A stretch of DNA of 64,000 nucleotides. It comes from Streptomyces sp. Go-475. GTDB taxonomy: Bacteria; Actinomycetota; Actinomycetes; Streptomycetales; Streptomycetaceae. This document shows, one piece after another, positions 26,587 to 35,310 of the stretch (position 1 is its first letter; the number at the start of each line of letters is the position of its first letter). The stretch lies in assembly GCF_003330845.1 (NCBI RefSeq), contig NZ_CP026121.1:3949501-4013500 (forward strand), given 5' to 3'. The notes under the pieces are model-generated. The model was not told where the DNA came from. It did no database searches and worked only from the letters and a program-made list of their open reading frames with translations. A program made the translations under genes and the position numbers.

Positions 26587-27017
26587 GTTCACCCGAGGAC
26601 CGCACCGTGCGAGCGGCCGGCTGCGTCCTGTGGCGCCGCTCCCCCGTCACCGGCGGGCTGGAACTGTGCCTCGTCCACCGGCCGAAATACGACGACTGGT
26701 CCTGGCCGAAGGGCAAGCTGAAGCGCGGCGAGGACCCGCTCGCCGGCGCCCTGCGCGAGGTGGCGGAGGAGACCGGCTGCCGGGCCGTGCCGGGCCCCGA
26801 GCTGCCCACCCTGCGCTACCGGGCGAACGGCCGCCCCAAGCAGGTGCGCTACTGGGCGGCCGAGGCCATATCCTGCGCTTTTTCCCCGACGGACGAGGTG
26901 GACCGGGTGCTGTGGCTGGCGCCGGCGGCGGCCCGCGCCCGCCTCACGCAGCCCTACGACCGCCCCCTGGTGGACGCGCTGCTCGCCGTGCCGCACCTGC
27001 CGCGGACGGCCGGCTGA
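26583..27017 (+). CDS. Nudix hydrolase
   Basis: Protein of 144 residues from GTG 26583 (GTGA overlap with the CHAD gene). The Nudix box is complete: GKLKRGE, then ALREVAEETG, matching G-x5-E-x7-REUxEExGU. The N-terminal WRRSPVTGGLELCLVHRPKYDDWSWPKG is typical of actinobacterial MutT1-like and diphosphoinositol/Ap4A-type enzymes. Some relatives carry a second phosphatase (RHG) domain, absent here. Likely substrates are nucleoside or inositol pyrophosphates. It ends the ppk-CHAD-Nudix operon. Confidence 0.92.
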   Translation: MSSPEDRTVRAAGCVLWRRSPVTGGLELCLVHRPKYDDWSWPKGKLKRGEDPLAGALREVAEETGCRAVPGPELPTLRYRANGRPKQVRYWAAEAISCAFSPTDEVDRVLWLAPAAARARLTQPYDRPLVDALLAVPHLPRTAG

Positions 27018-27104
27018 CCGGAACGCGTCGGTCCGTCCGGGAAGCGGAATGCGTACGTGCTCTCCCCGTAAGCATTCCGTGACCTAACCAGGCCTTAGGC
27101 AGGG

Positions 27105-27126
27105 GTTCACCCCTCGTTCATTTGTG
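27105..27126 (+). promoter_or_regulatory. PHO box of pstS
   Basis: Two 11-base direct repeats, GTTCACCCCTC and GTTCATTTGTG. The first seven bases equal the Streptomyces PhoP repeat GTTCACC; the second differs at two. A TAATTT -10-like hexamer at 27154-27159 follows without a -35, as for an activator-dependent promoter. The 245-base gap between the Nudix gene and pstS holds nothing else but an 8-base inverted repeat (27045-27079), perhaps a terminator. Confidence 0.85.
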
Positions 27127-27262
27127 GCCATCGGCGCCTTCACCTGATCTGCCTAATTTCAGCCTTACCGACGTGAGCCGCGCCCTGTCGGGTGCGGCCG
27201 CGTCCGCGTCACCAGACTTCGCACGCCGCCGATCAGGACGGCGGCTCCTGGAAGGAACTCAA

Positions 27263-28390
27263 GTGAAGCTTCAGCGCATGAACCGGCGGGCCCTCGCTCT
27301 CGGTGCTCTCGCCGTCTCCGGCGCCCTGGCCCTCACGGCGTGCGGCTCCGACGACACCGGCGGCAACAGCGGCGGCGGCTCCTCGGCCAACGCCGGGTCG
27401 AGCAACATCAAGTGCGACGACGCCAAGGGCCAGCTGCTCGCCGACGGATCGTCCGCACAGAAGAACGCGATCGACGCCTGGGTGAAGCAGTTCACCGCGG
27501 CCTGCCAGGGCGTGCAGATCAACTACAAGGGCGGCGGCTCCGGCGCGGGTGTCACGGCGTTCACCCAGGGCCAGGTCGCCTTCGCCGGCTCCGACTCCGC
27601 GCTGAAGCCCGACGAGGTCGCCGCCTCCAAGAAGGTCTGCTCCGGCGGCCAGGGCATCGACCTGCCGATGGTCGGCGGCCCGATCGCGGTCGGCTACAAC
27701 GTCAACGGCGTGGACAACCTCGTCCTCGACTCCGCGACGCTGGCGAAGATCTTCAACAACGAGATCACCAACTGGAACGACCCCGCGATCAAGCGGCTGA
27801 ACCCGAACGCGAAGCTTCCGAACCTCAAGATCCAGGCGTTCCACCGCTCGGACGACTCCGGCACCACGGACAACTTCACCAAGTACCTGATCGCCACCGC
27901 CAAGAAGGACTGGCCCTACGACGGCGGCAAGACCTGGCAGGCCAAGGGCGGCCAGTCCGCCTCCGGCTCCTCCGGTGTCGCCCAGCAGGTGAAGCAGACC
28001 AACGGCGCCATCGGCTACTTCGAGCTGTCGTACGCCAAGGACGGCCTGAAGACGGTCGACCTCGACACGGGTGCCGCCCAGCCGGTCAAGGCCACCATCG
28101 AGAACGCCACCAAGGCCATCTCCGAGGCCAAGGTCGTCGGCACGGGCAAGGACCTGGCGCTGGAGCTGAACTACGGCACCAAGGCCGAGGGCGCCTACCC
28201 GATGGTCCTCGTCACGTACGAGATCGTCTGCGACAAGGGCAACAAGAGCGACACGCTGCCCGCCACCAAGGCGTTCCTGCGCTACATCGCCTCGGAGGAC
28301 GGCCAGAAGATCCTCACCGAGAACGACTACGCGCCCATCCCCGACGACATCATCTCCCAGGTCCGCACCACCATCGAGGGCCTGAGCTGA
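27263..28390 (+). CDS. pstS: phosphate-binding lipoprotein PstS
   Basis: Periplasmic-type phosphate receptor of the high-affinity Pst ABC importer, 375 residues. GTG 27263 follows GGAAGGAA, and the protein then begins with a lipoprotein signal ending in the lipobox LTAC (Cys near 26). Phosphate-binding loops are visible: ADGSSAQ near 51, GGGSGAG near 88, GSDSALK near 105 and SDDSGTTDNF near 197. An upstream ATG would add 47 residues and destroy the signal peptide. Induction by phosphate starvation through PhoP is expected from the PHO box. Confidence 0.96.
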   Translation: MKLQRMNRRALALGALAVSGALALTACGSDDTGGNSGGGSSANAGSSNIKCDDAKGQLLADGSSAQKNAIDAWVKQFTAACQGVQINYKGGGSGAGVTAFTQGQVAFAGSDSALKPDEVAASKKVCSGGQGIDLPMVGGPIAVGYNVNGVDNLVLDSATLAKIFNNEITNWNDPAIKRLNPNAKLPNLKIQAFHRSDDSGTTDNFTKYLIATAKKDWPYDGGKTWQAKGGQSASGSSGVAQQVKQTNGAIGYFELSYAKDGLKTVDLDTGAAQPVKATIENATKAISEAKVVGTGKDLALELNYGTKAEGAYPMVLVTYEIVCDKGNKSDTLPATKAFLRYIASEDGQKILTENDYAPIPDDIISQVRTTIEGLS

Positions 28391-28395
28391 CCCGA

Positions 28396-28431
28396 GTGCG
28401 GCCCGGCCCCCTCCCCGGGGCCGGGCCGCAC
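28396..28431 (+). terminator. stem-loop between pstS and pstC
   Basis: A perfect 15-base stem with a 6-base loop starts 5 bases after the pstS stop. There is no T-run. Such a hairpin would stabilise the pstS message or attenuate read-through, giving more receptor than permease, as is common for binding-protein genes. Confidence 0.75.
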
Positions 28432-28463
28432 CGTCCGGTGCACCGCCGCCAGTGGCCGTACCG

Positions 28464-28511
28464 CGCGTACGGCTCCGCAGAGCCGCCGCCGACCGCGTAC
28501 GGCTCCGCAGA
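28464..28511 (+). repeat. 18-base direct repeat in the pstC leader
   Basis: CGCGTACGGCTCCGCAGA occurs at 28464-28481 and 28494-28511. The two copies are identical, start 30 bases apart, and the second ends 12 bases before the pstC start. Confidence 0.8.
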
Positions 28512-28523
28512 CCGGAGAACCTG

Positions 28524-29525
28524 ATGGACACATCAACGCAGATAACCGACGCACCGCCCCCCGCTCCCCAGCCGACCGTCGACAAGCGCGCCGCGCGCGG
28601 CGCCACCCGGCCCGGAGACCGGATCTTCCTCGGTCTCTCCCGCGGCTCCGGCATCCTGCTGCTGGTGATCATGGCCGCGATCGCGGTCTTCCTCACCTAC
28701 CGCGCCTCCCTCGCGATCAGCAAGGACGAGGGCAACTTCCTCACCACGTTCCAGTGGGACACGAACCTGGTCCCGCCGAACTTCGGCATCGCCGTCCTGG
28801 CCTTCGGCACGGTCGTCTCCTCGATCGTCGCCATGGTCATCGCGGTCCCGATCGCCGTCGCCATCGCGCTCTTCCTCACGCACTACGCCCCGCGCCGGCT
28901 GCGCGGCCCCATCGCGTACGTGATCGACCTGCTCGCCGCCGTGCCGTCCATCGTGTACGGCCTGTGGGGCGCCCTGATCCTCGTACCGCACATGAACGGC
29001 CTCTTCGGCTGGCTCGACAGCTACCTCGGCTGGACGGGCATCTTCTCCTGGGAGGGCGGCGCCCCCCGCTCGATGCTGACCGTCGGCATCCTGCTCGCGA
29101 TCATGATCCTGCCGATCATCACCAACGTGAGCCGCGAGGTCTTCCGCCAGGTCCCGCAGATGCACGAGGAGGCGGCCCTGGCGCTCGGCGCCACCCGCTG
29201 GGAAGTGATCCGCATGGCGGTGCTGCCCTTCGGCCGCTCCGGCGTGATCTCCGCCTCGATGCTCGGCCTCGGCCGCGCCCTCGGCGAGACCATGGCCGTC
29301 GCCACCGTGCTCTCCCCGACCTTCGACATCCAGGCCAGCCTGCTCGACCCGGGCGGCGGCACGTTCGCCCAGAACATCGCCAGCAAGTTCGGTGAGGCGA
29401 CCGAGTTCGGCCGGGACGCGCTGATCGCCTCCGGTCTGGTCCTGTTCGTCATCACCCTGCTGGTCAACGGCGCGGCCCGCGCGATCATCGCCCGCCGCAA
29501 GGAGTACTCGGGGGCCAACGCATGA
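28524..29525 (+). CDS. pstC: phosphate ABC transporter permease PstC
   Basis: Permease of 333 residues from ATG 28524 (RBS CGGAGAA). Six membrane spans are visible. The ABC-permease EAA loop is HEEAALALGATRWEVIRMAVLPFGRSG near residues 214-240. It forms the phosphate channel with PstA. Its stop overlaps pstA by 4 bases. An upstream in-frame ATG at 28452 was not used because the leader it adds is Arg-rich and lies within the repeat region. Confidence 0.96.
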   Translation: MDTSTQITDAPPPAPQPTVDKRAARGATRPGDRIFLGLSRGSGILLLVIMAAIAVFLTYRASLAISKDEGNFLTTFQWDTNLVPPNFGIAVLAFGTVVSSIVAMVIAVPIAVAIALFLTHYAPRRLRGPIAYVIDLLAAVPSIVYGLWGALILVPHMNGLFGWLDSYLGWTGIFSWEGGAPRSMLTVGILLAIMILPIITNVSREVFRQVPQMHEEAALALGATRWEVIRMAVLPFGRSGVISASMLGLGRALGETMAVATVLSPTFDIQASLLDPGGGTFAQNIASKFGEATEFGRDALIASGLVLFVITLLVNGAARAIIARRKEYSGANA

Positions 29526-30583
29526 GCACCGCAACCGTCACCCCCAAGGGCCCCAGCACCCTGCGCGGCGCCCGCCTGCCCAAGTGGGCCCCCTACGGGA
29601 TCGCCGCCGGTTCCATCGCCGTCGCGATCGGCATCGGTCTCGCGGCCGGCCTGCACAGCCGCGTCCAGTGGGGCCTGATCGCCGCGATCCTCTACGTCCT
29701 CGGCACGTACGCCCTCGCCACGATGGTCGAGGGCAAGCGCCAGGCCAAGGACCGCATCGCGACCTCCCTCGTCTGGGTCGCCTTCCTGCTCGCCGTGATC
29801 CCGCTGGCCTCGCTGGTCTGGTCGACGGTCGCGCGCGGCGTGAAGGTCCTCGACCTCTACTTCCTGACGCACTCCATGGGCGTCGTCGCCGACACCGAGC
29901 CCGGCGGCGGTATCTACCACGCCATCCTCGGCACCCTGGAGCAGGTCGGTCTCGCCACGGTGATCGCCGCGCCGATCGGCGTGCTCACCGCGATCTACCT
30001 GGTCGAGTACGGCCGGGGCAACCTCTCCAAGGCCATCACGTTCTTCGTCGACGTCATGACCGGCATCCCGTCGATCGTCGCGGGTCTGTTCATCCTCAGC
30101 CTCATGCTGATGTTCGACATGGAGCCCTTCGGCTTCGCCGGCTCGCTGGCCCTGGCCATCCTGATGATGCCGGTGGTCGTCCGCTCCACGGAGGAGATGC
30201 TCAAGCTCGTCCCGAACGAGCTGCGCGAGGCCTCCCTGGCGCTCGGCGTCCCGAAGTGGCGCACCATCCTGAAGGTGGTCCTGCCGACCTCCATCGGCGG
30301 CATCACCACGGGCATCATGCTCGCGATCGCCCGTATCACCGGTGAGACCGCCCCGGTGCTGCTGCTGGTGTGGGGCAACTCCTTCATCAACGCCAACCCC
30401 TTCGAGGGGGCGCAGGCCTCGCTGCCGCTGTACATCTACCAGCAGTACGCGAACAGCGCGGGCTCCGGTGCGGCGTACGACCGCGCCTGGGCGGCGTCGC
30501 TCACCCTGATCGCCTTCGTGATGCTCCTGAACCTGGTGGCCCGCGGGATCGCCCGCTGGAAGGCCCCGAAGACCGGTCGCTAA
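29522..30583 (+). CDS. pstA: phosphate ABC transporter permease PstA
   Basis: Permease of 353 residues, coupled to pstC through ATGA. It shows six or more membrane spans, with an EAA loop [27 protein letters not shown] near residues 236-262. The N-terminus has an additional pair of hydrophobic segments (about 22-65) before the conserved core, as in other actinobacterial PstA. Confidence 0.96.
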   Translation: MSTATVTPKGPSTLRGARLPKWAPYGIAAGSIAVAIGIGLAAGLHSRVQWGLIAAILYVLGTYALATMVEGKRQAKDRIATSLVWVAFLLAVIPLASLVWSTVARGVKVLDLYFLTHSMGVVADTEPGGGIYHAILGTLEQVGLATVIAAPIGVLTAIYLVEYGRGNLSKAITFFVDVMTGIPSIVAGLFILSLMLMFDMEPFGFAGSLALAILMMPVVVRSTEEMLKLVPNELREASLALGVPKWRTILKVVLPTSIGGITTGIMLAIARITGETAPVLLLVWGNSFINANPFEGAQASLPLYIYQQYANSAGSGAAYDRAWAASLTLIAFVMLLNLVARGIARWKAPKTGR

Positions 30584-30651
30584 AGCATCGATGTGCGGCT
30601 ACCGCCGCGTGGCGACCACGGCGACTGACTGAGTCTGGAAGTGAAGAAGTA

Positions 30652-31428
30652 ATGGCCAAGCGAATCGACGTAAGCGGACTGACCGCCTACTACGGCTCCC
30701 ACAAGGCGATCGAGGACATCTCGATGACCGTCGAGCCGCGCTCGGTGACGGCGTTCATCGGCCCGTCCGGCTGCGGCAAGTCCACGTTCCTGCGCACCCT
30801 GAACCGGATGCACGAGGTCACGGCCGGCGGCCGGGTCGAGGGCAAGGTGCTGCTGGACGACGAGGACCTCTACGGCGCGAGCATCGACCCGGTGTCGGTG
30901 CGGCGCGAGGTCGGCATGGTGTTCCAGCGGCCGAACCCGTTCCCCACGATGTCGATCTTCGACAACGTGGCGGCGGGGCTGCGGCTCAACGGCAACTACA
31001 AGAAGAGCGAGCTGGCCGACATCGTCGAGCGCTCGCTCAAGGGCGCGAACCTCTGGAACGAGGTCAAGGACCGCCTGAACAAGCCCGGCTCGGGTCTGTC
31101 GGGTGGTCAGCAGCAGCGTCTGTGCATCGCGCGGGCGATCGCGGTGGAGCCGAACGTCCTGCTCATGGACGAGCCCTGCTCGGCACTGGACCCGATCTCC
31201 ACCCTGGCGATCGAGGACCTGATCGGCGAGCTGAAGGAGCGCTTCACGATCGTCATCGTGACGCACAACATGCAGCAGGCGGCGCGCGTCTCCGACCGCA
31301 CGGCGTTCTTCAACCTCGCGGCGGTCGGCCAGCCCGGCAAGCTCATCGAGATCGACGACACGGAGCGCATCTTCTCCAACCCGTCGGTCCAGGCCACGGA
31401 GGACTACATCTCCGGCCGCTTCGGCTGA
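30652..31428 (+). CDS. pstB: phosphate ABC transporter ATP-binding protein PstB
   Basis: ATPase of 258 residues from ATG 30652, with GAAGAAG upstream. Motifs: Walker [10 protein letters not shown] near 37-45, Q-loop [11 protein letters not shown], signature LSGGQQQRL near 147, Walker [12 protein letters not shown] near 168, H-loop [10 protein letters not shown] near 201. These, including [12 protein letters not shown], are diagnostic of PstB. It powers the PstCA channel and ends the operon. No phoU follows, as is usual in Streptomyces. Confidence 0.97.
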   Translation: MAKRIDVSGLTAYYGSHKAIEDISMTVEPRSVTAFIGPSGCGKSTFLRTLNRMHEVTAGGRVEGKVLLDDEDLYGASIDPVSVRREVGMVFQRPNPFPTMSIFDNVAAGLRLNGNYKKSELADIVERSLKGANLWNEVKDRLNKPGSGLSGGQQQRLCIARAIAVEPNVLLMDEPCSALDPISTLAIEDLIGELKERFTIVIVTHNMQQAARVSDRTAFFNLAAVGQPGKLIEIDDTERIFSNPSVQATEDYISGRFG

Positions 31429-31448
31429 GCCACCTCCTGCCGAGACTC

Positions 31449-31519
31449 CTCGCGGTGCTGCATGGCGGTGCCACCGCGAGGCCGAAAAAGGGCCCGCCCC
31501 TGGCTCCCGGGGGCGGGCC
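31449..31519. terminator. two hairpins between convergent pstB and pit
   Basis: CTCGCGGTG / CACCGCGAG (31449-31480) and GGCCCGCCCC / GGGGCGGGCC (31491-31519), both perfect, fill the gap between the converging genes and probably stop transcription in both directions. Confidence 0.8.
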
Positions 31520-31538
31520 TGTTCGTGTCCGGACCGGG

Positions 31539-32537
31539 TTACAGGAACGCCAGGTTCACGATCCCGAAGGAAGCGGCGGCCACCAGCGCGGCGGCCGGCA
31601 TCGTGATGAACCACCCCAGGATGATGTTCTTGGCGACGCCCCACCGCACGGCATTGACCCGCTTGGTGGCCCCCACGCCCATGATCGCCGACGTGATGAC
31701 GTGGGTCGTGGAGATCGGCGCCTTGAACAGGAACGCGGTGGCGAACATGATCGACGCGCCCGTCGTCTCGGCGGCGAACCCCTGCGGCGGGTCCAGCTCG
31801 ATGATCTTCCGACCCAGCGTCCGCATGATCCGCCAGCCGCCGGCGTACGTCCCCAGCGACAGCATCACCGCACAGGCGATCTTCACCCACACCGGGATCG
31901 GGTCGCCGTAGTCCTCGACATCGGCGATGACGAGCGCCATCACCACGATGCCCATGGTCTTCTGGGCGTCCTGCAGGCCGTGCCCCAGCGCCATGCCGGC
32001 CGCCGAGACGGTCTGCGCGATGCGGAACCCGCGCTTGGCCTTGTGCGGGTTCGCCTTCCTGAATATCCACATGATGGCGGTCATCACCAGGTAGCCGGCC
32101 AGCAGACCGACCACCGGGGAGATGAACATGGGGATGACGACCTTCTCCAGCACCCCGTGCCAGTAGACCGTCGTGCCACCGGCCAGCGCCGCGCCGACCA
32201 TGCCGCCGAACAGCGCGTGCGAGGACGACGAGGGCAGCCCGAAGTACCAGGTGATCAGGTTCCAGACGATCGCACCCACCAGCGCGGCGAAGAGGATGCC
32301 CATCCCCTTCGACCCCTCCGGTGTCTGGATCAGACCCTCACTGACCGTCTTGGCGACGCCGGAGCCCATGAACGCGCCGAGGAGGTTCATCACCGCGGCC
32401 ATCGCCAGCGCGGCCCGCGGCGTGAGCGCCCGGGTCGACACGGACGTGGCGATCGCGTTCGCCGAATCGTGGAAACCGTTGGTGTACGTGAAGAAGAGCG
32501 CGACCCCGATGGTCACGACCAGAGCGAAGGTGTCCAT
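31539..32537 (-). CDS. pit: low-affinity inorganic phosphate transporter (Pit family)
   Basis: Membrane transporter of 332 residues. ATG 32537 lies 8 bases after the DUF47 gene. The duplicated Pit signature is present as GFHDSANAIATSVSTRAL near 21 and FKAPISTTHVITSAIMGVGATKRV near 285, with about ten membrane spans. Pit proteins co-transport metal-phosphate with protons when phosphate is ample, complementary to Pst. It is co-transcribed with a DUF47 Pit accessory protein. Confidence 0.95.
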   Translation of the reverse strand: MDTFALVVTIGVALFFTYTNGFHDSANAIATSVSTRALTPRAALAMAAVMNLLGAFMGSGVAKTVSEGLIQTPEGSKGMGILFAALVGAIVWNLITWYFGLPSSSSHALFGGMVGAALAGGTTVYWHGVLEKVVIPMFISPVVGLLAGYLVMTAIMWIFRKANPHKAKRGFRIAQTVSAAGMALGHGLQDAQKTMGIVVMALVIADVEDYGDPIPVWVKIACAVMLSLGTYAGGWRIMRTLGRKIIELDPPQGFAAETTGASIMFATAFLFKAPISTTHVITSAIMGVGATKRVNAVRWGVAKNIILGWFITMPAAALVAAASFGIVNLAFL

Positions 32538-32544
32538 GAAGGGC

Positions 32545-33165
32545 TCAGGACTCCTTGACGGCGATGGTCTCCACCGTGTTCGCCACGTGCTCGAACGCGT
32601 CCGCCGCCTCCTCCAGCACATCCACGATCTGCTTGAGCTTGAGGACCTCGATGGCGTCGTACTTGCCGTTGAAGAGGTGCGCCAGCAGCTTGCGGTGGAT
32701 CTGGTCGGCCTGGTTCTCCAGCCGGTTGACCTCGATCCAGTACTCGGTGAGGTTCTCCATGGTGCGCAGGTGCGGCATGGCCTCGGCCGTCAGTTCGGCG
32801 GCCCGCGCCAGGACCTCGATCTGCTGCTCGACGCCCTTGGGCAGTTCCTCGACGTTGTAGAGGACGACCAGGTCGACGGCCTCCTCCATGAAGTCCATGA
32901 TGTCGTCGAGGGACGAGGCGAGGGAGTAGATGTCCTCGCGGTCGAACGGCGTGATGAACGAGGAGTTCAGCTGGTGGAAGATCGCGTGCGTGGCGTCGTC
33001 ACCTGCGTGTTCCGCTGCCCGCATACGCTCTGCGATCTCGGCCCGGGCGGAAGCGTCCGCCCCGAGCAGTTCCATCAGGAGTTTCGAGCCCGTGACGATG
33101 TTGTCCGCGGAGGCGGCGAACATGTCGTAGAAGCTCGTCTCCCTGGGGGTCAGACGAAAGCGCAC
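32545..33165 (-). CDS. DUF47 Pit accessory protein (PhoU-like)
   Basis: All-helical protein of 206 residues from GTG 33165, preceded by GAGGAC. DUF47 motifs are visible: FYDMFAASADNI near 12, and DREDIYSLASSLDDIMDFMEEA near 74, the E/D-x3-D metal-binding helix shared with PhoU. It is usually encoded next to Pit, as here, and is thought to regulate the transporter. The 246-base gap to csoR contains both promoters. Confidence 0.93.
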   Translation of the reverse strand: MRFRLTPRETSFYDMFAASADNIVTGSKLLMELLGADASARAEIAERMRAAEHAGDDATHAIFHQLNSSFITPFDREDIYSLASSLDDIMDFMEEAVDLVVLYNVEELPKGVEQQIEVLARAAELTAEAMPHLRTMENLTEYWIEVNRLENQADQIHRKLLAHLFNGKYDAIEVLKLKQIVDVLEEAADAFEHVANTVETIAVKES

Positions 33166-33363
33166 GTGGGGTCCTCGGGGTGCTTCGGTTTCGGTCAGGC
33201 TGATGCTAGGCGCATCATCCGGCCACGGCTATCGGGCCGCCCACCAGTGTCGCCCATCAGGCACAGTGATGAGCACGGGGTCGGCCCAGGGGCAGGATCC
33301 AGCCGTTGCGTACGACTGTGTACGGCATCGGCCAAGGGGCGTATACCCAGTAAAGTTCGGTAC

Positions 33364-33386
33364 CATATACCCACTAGGGGTATATG
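33364..33386. promoter_or_regulatory. CsoR operator
   Basis: A perfect palindrome, CATATACCC / GGGTATATG around ACTAG, 26 bases before the csoR start, is the pseudo-symmetric ATACCC-GGGTAT operator known for CsoR. A half-site GTATACCC is found at 33341-33348. Autoregulation by Cu(I) is expected. Confidence 0.85.
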
Positions 33387-33411
33387 TCGGCTCACCGCCC
33401 AGGAGGACGCG

Positions 33412-33801
33412 ATGACGACCATCAAGGCCGGCGCGGGAGCGCCCTCCGACGGCACGGATGTCGCGCATGTCACGGACGTCACCCCCGCTGCGGAGGTCGT
33501 GACCGACCACGACCAGGGCGTGCACGGGTACCACAAGCAGAAGGACGAACACCTCAAGCGCCTGCGCCGCATCGAAGGCCAGATCCGGGGCCTGCAGCGC
33601 ATGGTCGACGAGGACATCTACTGCATCGACATACTCACGCAGGTCTCCGCCTCCACGAAGGCCCTGCAGTCCTTCGCCCTGCAGCTGCTGGAGGAGCACC
33701 TGCGCCACTGCGTCGCGGACGCGGCCCTCAAGGGCGGTGACGAGATCGACGCGAAGGTGAAGGAGGCGACCCAGGCGATCGCCCGCATGCTGCGGACGTG
33801 A
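33412..33801 (+). CDS. csoR: copper-sensing repressor CsoR
   Basis: Repressor of 129 residues with AGGAGG before ATG 33412. The DUF156/CsoR fold is clear from RLRRIEGQIRGLQRMVDED onward. Copper ligands Cys71, His96 and Cys100 match the C-H-C pattern of Cu(I)-responsive CsoR (not RcnR or FrmR). It has an N-terminal extension of about 35 residues. No copper exporter or chaperone gene lies next to it, so it probably controls distant copZA-type operons. Confidence 0.95.
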   Translation: MTTIKAGAGAPSDGTDVAHVTDVTPAAEVVTDHDQGVHGYHKQKDEHLKRLRRIEGQIRGLQRMVDEDIYCIDILTQVSASTKALQSFALQLLEEHLRHCVADAALKGGDEIDAKVKEATQAIARMLRT

Positions 33802-33813
33802 CCACGTACGGAT

Positions 33814-33987
33814 TCAGCGTCCCGAGGTGTCCCGTTCCTCGGCCACTCTCAGCACCTCGTCGATGCTCTCCAGGCTGAGCCGCTCCTGCGCGGCCGACGC
33901 CGCGATGATCAGCTCTCCGCACAGCTCGATCTCGGCGAGGGCCACGTGGTCCTGAACTGCCGTACCGCCGACCGGAGCCACGTGCAT
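33814..33987 (-). CDS. small conserved acidic protein
   Basis: Protein of 57 residues from ATG 33987, preceded by AGAGATGAGGTG. The sequence (ending VLRVAEERDTSGR) is a pair of amphipathic helices with one Cys (IELCGEL). GC-rich third positions and a good RBS support coding. It converges with csoR with 12 bases between stops. Function unknown. Confidence 0.75.
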   Translation of the reverse strand: MHVAPVGGTAVQDHVALAEIELCGELIIAASAAQERLSLESIDEVLRVAEERDTSGR

Positions 33988-34072
33988 CACCTCATCTCTG
34001 CCGTTACCGACTTCCTAGAGTAGGGAGCGGCCTACACGCCGCGCATGGCACGGACGGGCTAGTTCGCGCCGG

Positions 34073-34924
34073 TCACTCCTCGGCGATCCGGCCCGCGTAG
34101 ATGTCGCCGTCGTCCGGCAGCCGTACGCGCGCCGAGGCCCCGAAATCGTAGAGCAGGGTGGTCGAGGCGACGGCGACGGGGCTCTTCTGCTGCCCGTTCA
34201 GGAAGCTGAAGCGGTGGCGGACCTTGCGGATGCGGCCCTCGTCGTCGAGGTAGGCGTCGAACGGCACTTCGGCCGTGGCGAACCCTTTCGCCGCCGCGCC
34301 CAGGGACTCGGCGTTCCCGGCGGAGGCGCGCCGCGCGGCGGCGCCGAGGTCGGCCGTGCCCCGGTAGTGCCGCACTCCGGTGCCCGCGACCTCGGTCCGG
34401 CCCAGGTACGTCGCCGACCGCGTGCCGCGCAGCACCTCGGCCGCGGCGTACGGGTCGGTGGCCCCGCCGGTGACGAGGTTCCCGTCGGACAGCGTCCGCG
34501 TGTCCACCCGCACCCACTTGTCCGGGGGCACACCGGCGCCCCGGTTCTTCATGAACAGGGCGCCCGGCGCGAGCAGTTCCGTGATGGGCCGGCGCTCGGC
34601 GGCCCCCGCGGGATCCTGCGGCAGCAGCACCTTCAGCCGGCCGAGCCGCTTGCGGTAGTCGTAGACCCCCGCTCCCCGGATGGTCACCCGGGTCCCGCCG
34701 GCGGCCATCTCCATCGACGTACGGGCCTTCGAACTCCCCGCGTCCACCAGCCGGTCGGCGGCCCGGCGCAGCACGAGGACCGCGTCCCCGTCACGCGCGT
34801 CACCGGCGACCGCGTCTCCTCCGGAGCACCCGCCGGCGCCCAGTACCGCACCGGCCACGGCCCCGGCCGCGGCGACCGCCGCACCCGTCCGCCTGCGCCG
34901 CCGTTCCCGCTGCCGCCCAGTCAT
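34073..34924 (-). CDS. secreted lipoprotein (LppX/LprG-like fold suspected)
   Basis: Lipoprotein of 283 residues. ATG 34924 follows GGGGGTAGG; an in-frame GTG 36 bases upstream is possible. A twin-Arg-rich start, hydrophobic stretch and lipobox GAGGC (Cys near 32) mark it as a lipoprotein. The mature part, beginning VLRRAADRLVDAGSSKARTSMEM and ending with a short DDGDIYAG segment, resembles the half-barrel proteins that carry lipids (LprG, LppX, LolA). The assignment is by pattern only. Confidence 0.78.
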   Translation of the reverse strand: MTGRQRERRRRRTGAAVAAAGAVAGAVLGAGGCSGGDAVAGDARDGDAVLVLRRAADRLVDAGSSKARTSMEMAAGGTRVTIRGAGVYDYRKRLGRLKVLLPQDPAGAAERRPITELLAPGALFMKNRGAGVPPDKWVRVDTRTLSDGNLVTGGATDPYAAAEVLRGTRSATYLGRTEVAGTGVRHYRGTADLGAAARRASAGNAESLGAAAKGFATAEVPFDAYLDDEGRIRKVRHRFSFLNGQQKSPVAVASTTLLYDFGASARVRLPDDGDIYAGRIAEE

Positions 34925-35062
34925 CGCCTGCCTACCCCCAGCCGGTACGTCCGTCACGGGCCCCCTTGTTGTTCCGGTTAACGACGGGTATGTGCCCCCG
35001 TCACGCGAGCGCACCGGCGCCGGCATACGAACCCTTTACCTGCGCTGGGTAACGTTGTCGCC

Positions 35063-35236
35063 GTGGCGCAGCAGGACGGGCTGGAACCTCCCCCCAACCT
35101 CCCGGAACACCGCACGACGACCATGGAGCAGGGCCGCTTCTGCATGGCCCACTGCACCTGCGGCTGGCGCGGCCCGGCAAGACGGGCCCGAAGCCAGGCC
35201 CGCACGGACGCGGAGAAACACGAGGGTCTCGCCTAG
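35063..35236 (+). CDS. small Cys-rich protein
   Basis: Protein of 57 residues from GTG 35063 to TAG 35234-35236. It contains CMAHCTCGWRGPARRARSQA: three closely spaced Cys plus His followed by a basic helix, which could bind zinc or nucleic acid. Similar short CTCGWRGP proteins occur widely in Streptomyces as far as I remember. It lies between a divergent lipoprotein gene and the flavin oxidase gene. Function unknown. Confidence 0.7.
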   Translation: MAQQDGLEPPPNLPEHRTTTMEQGRFCMAHCTCGWRGPARRARSQARTDAEKHEGLA

Positions 35237-35310
35237 CGGCTGCGGATCGATCGCGTGGAACCCCGTACCCCACCACCCCGTCTCCCACGACGGAACCACC
35301 GGGAGGCCCC

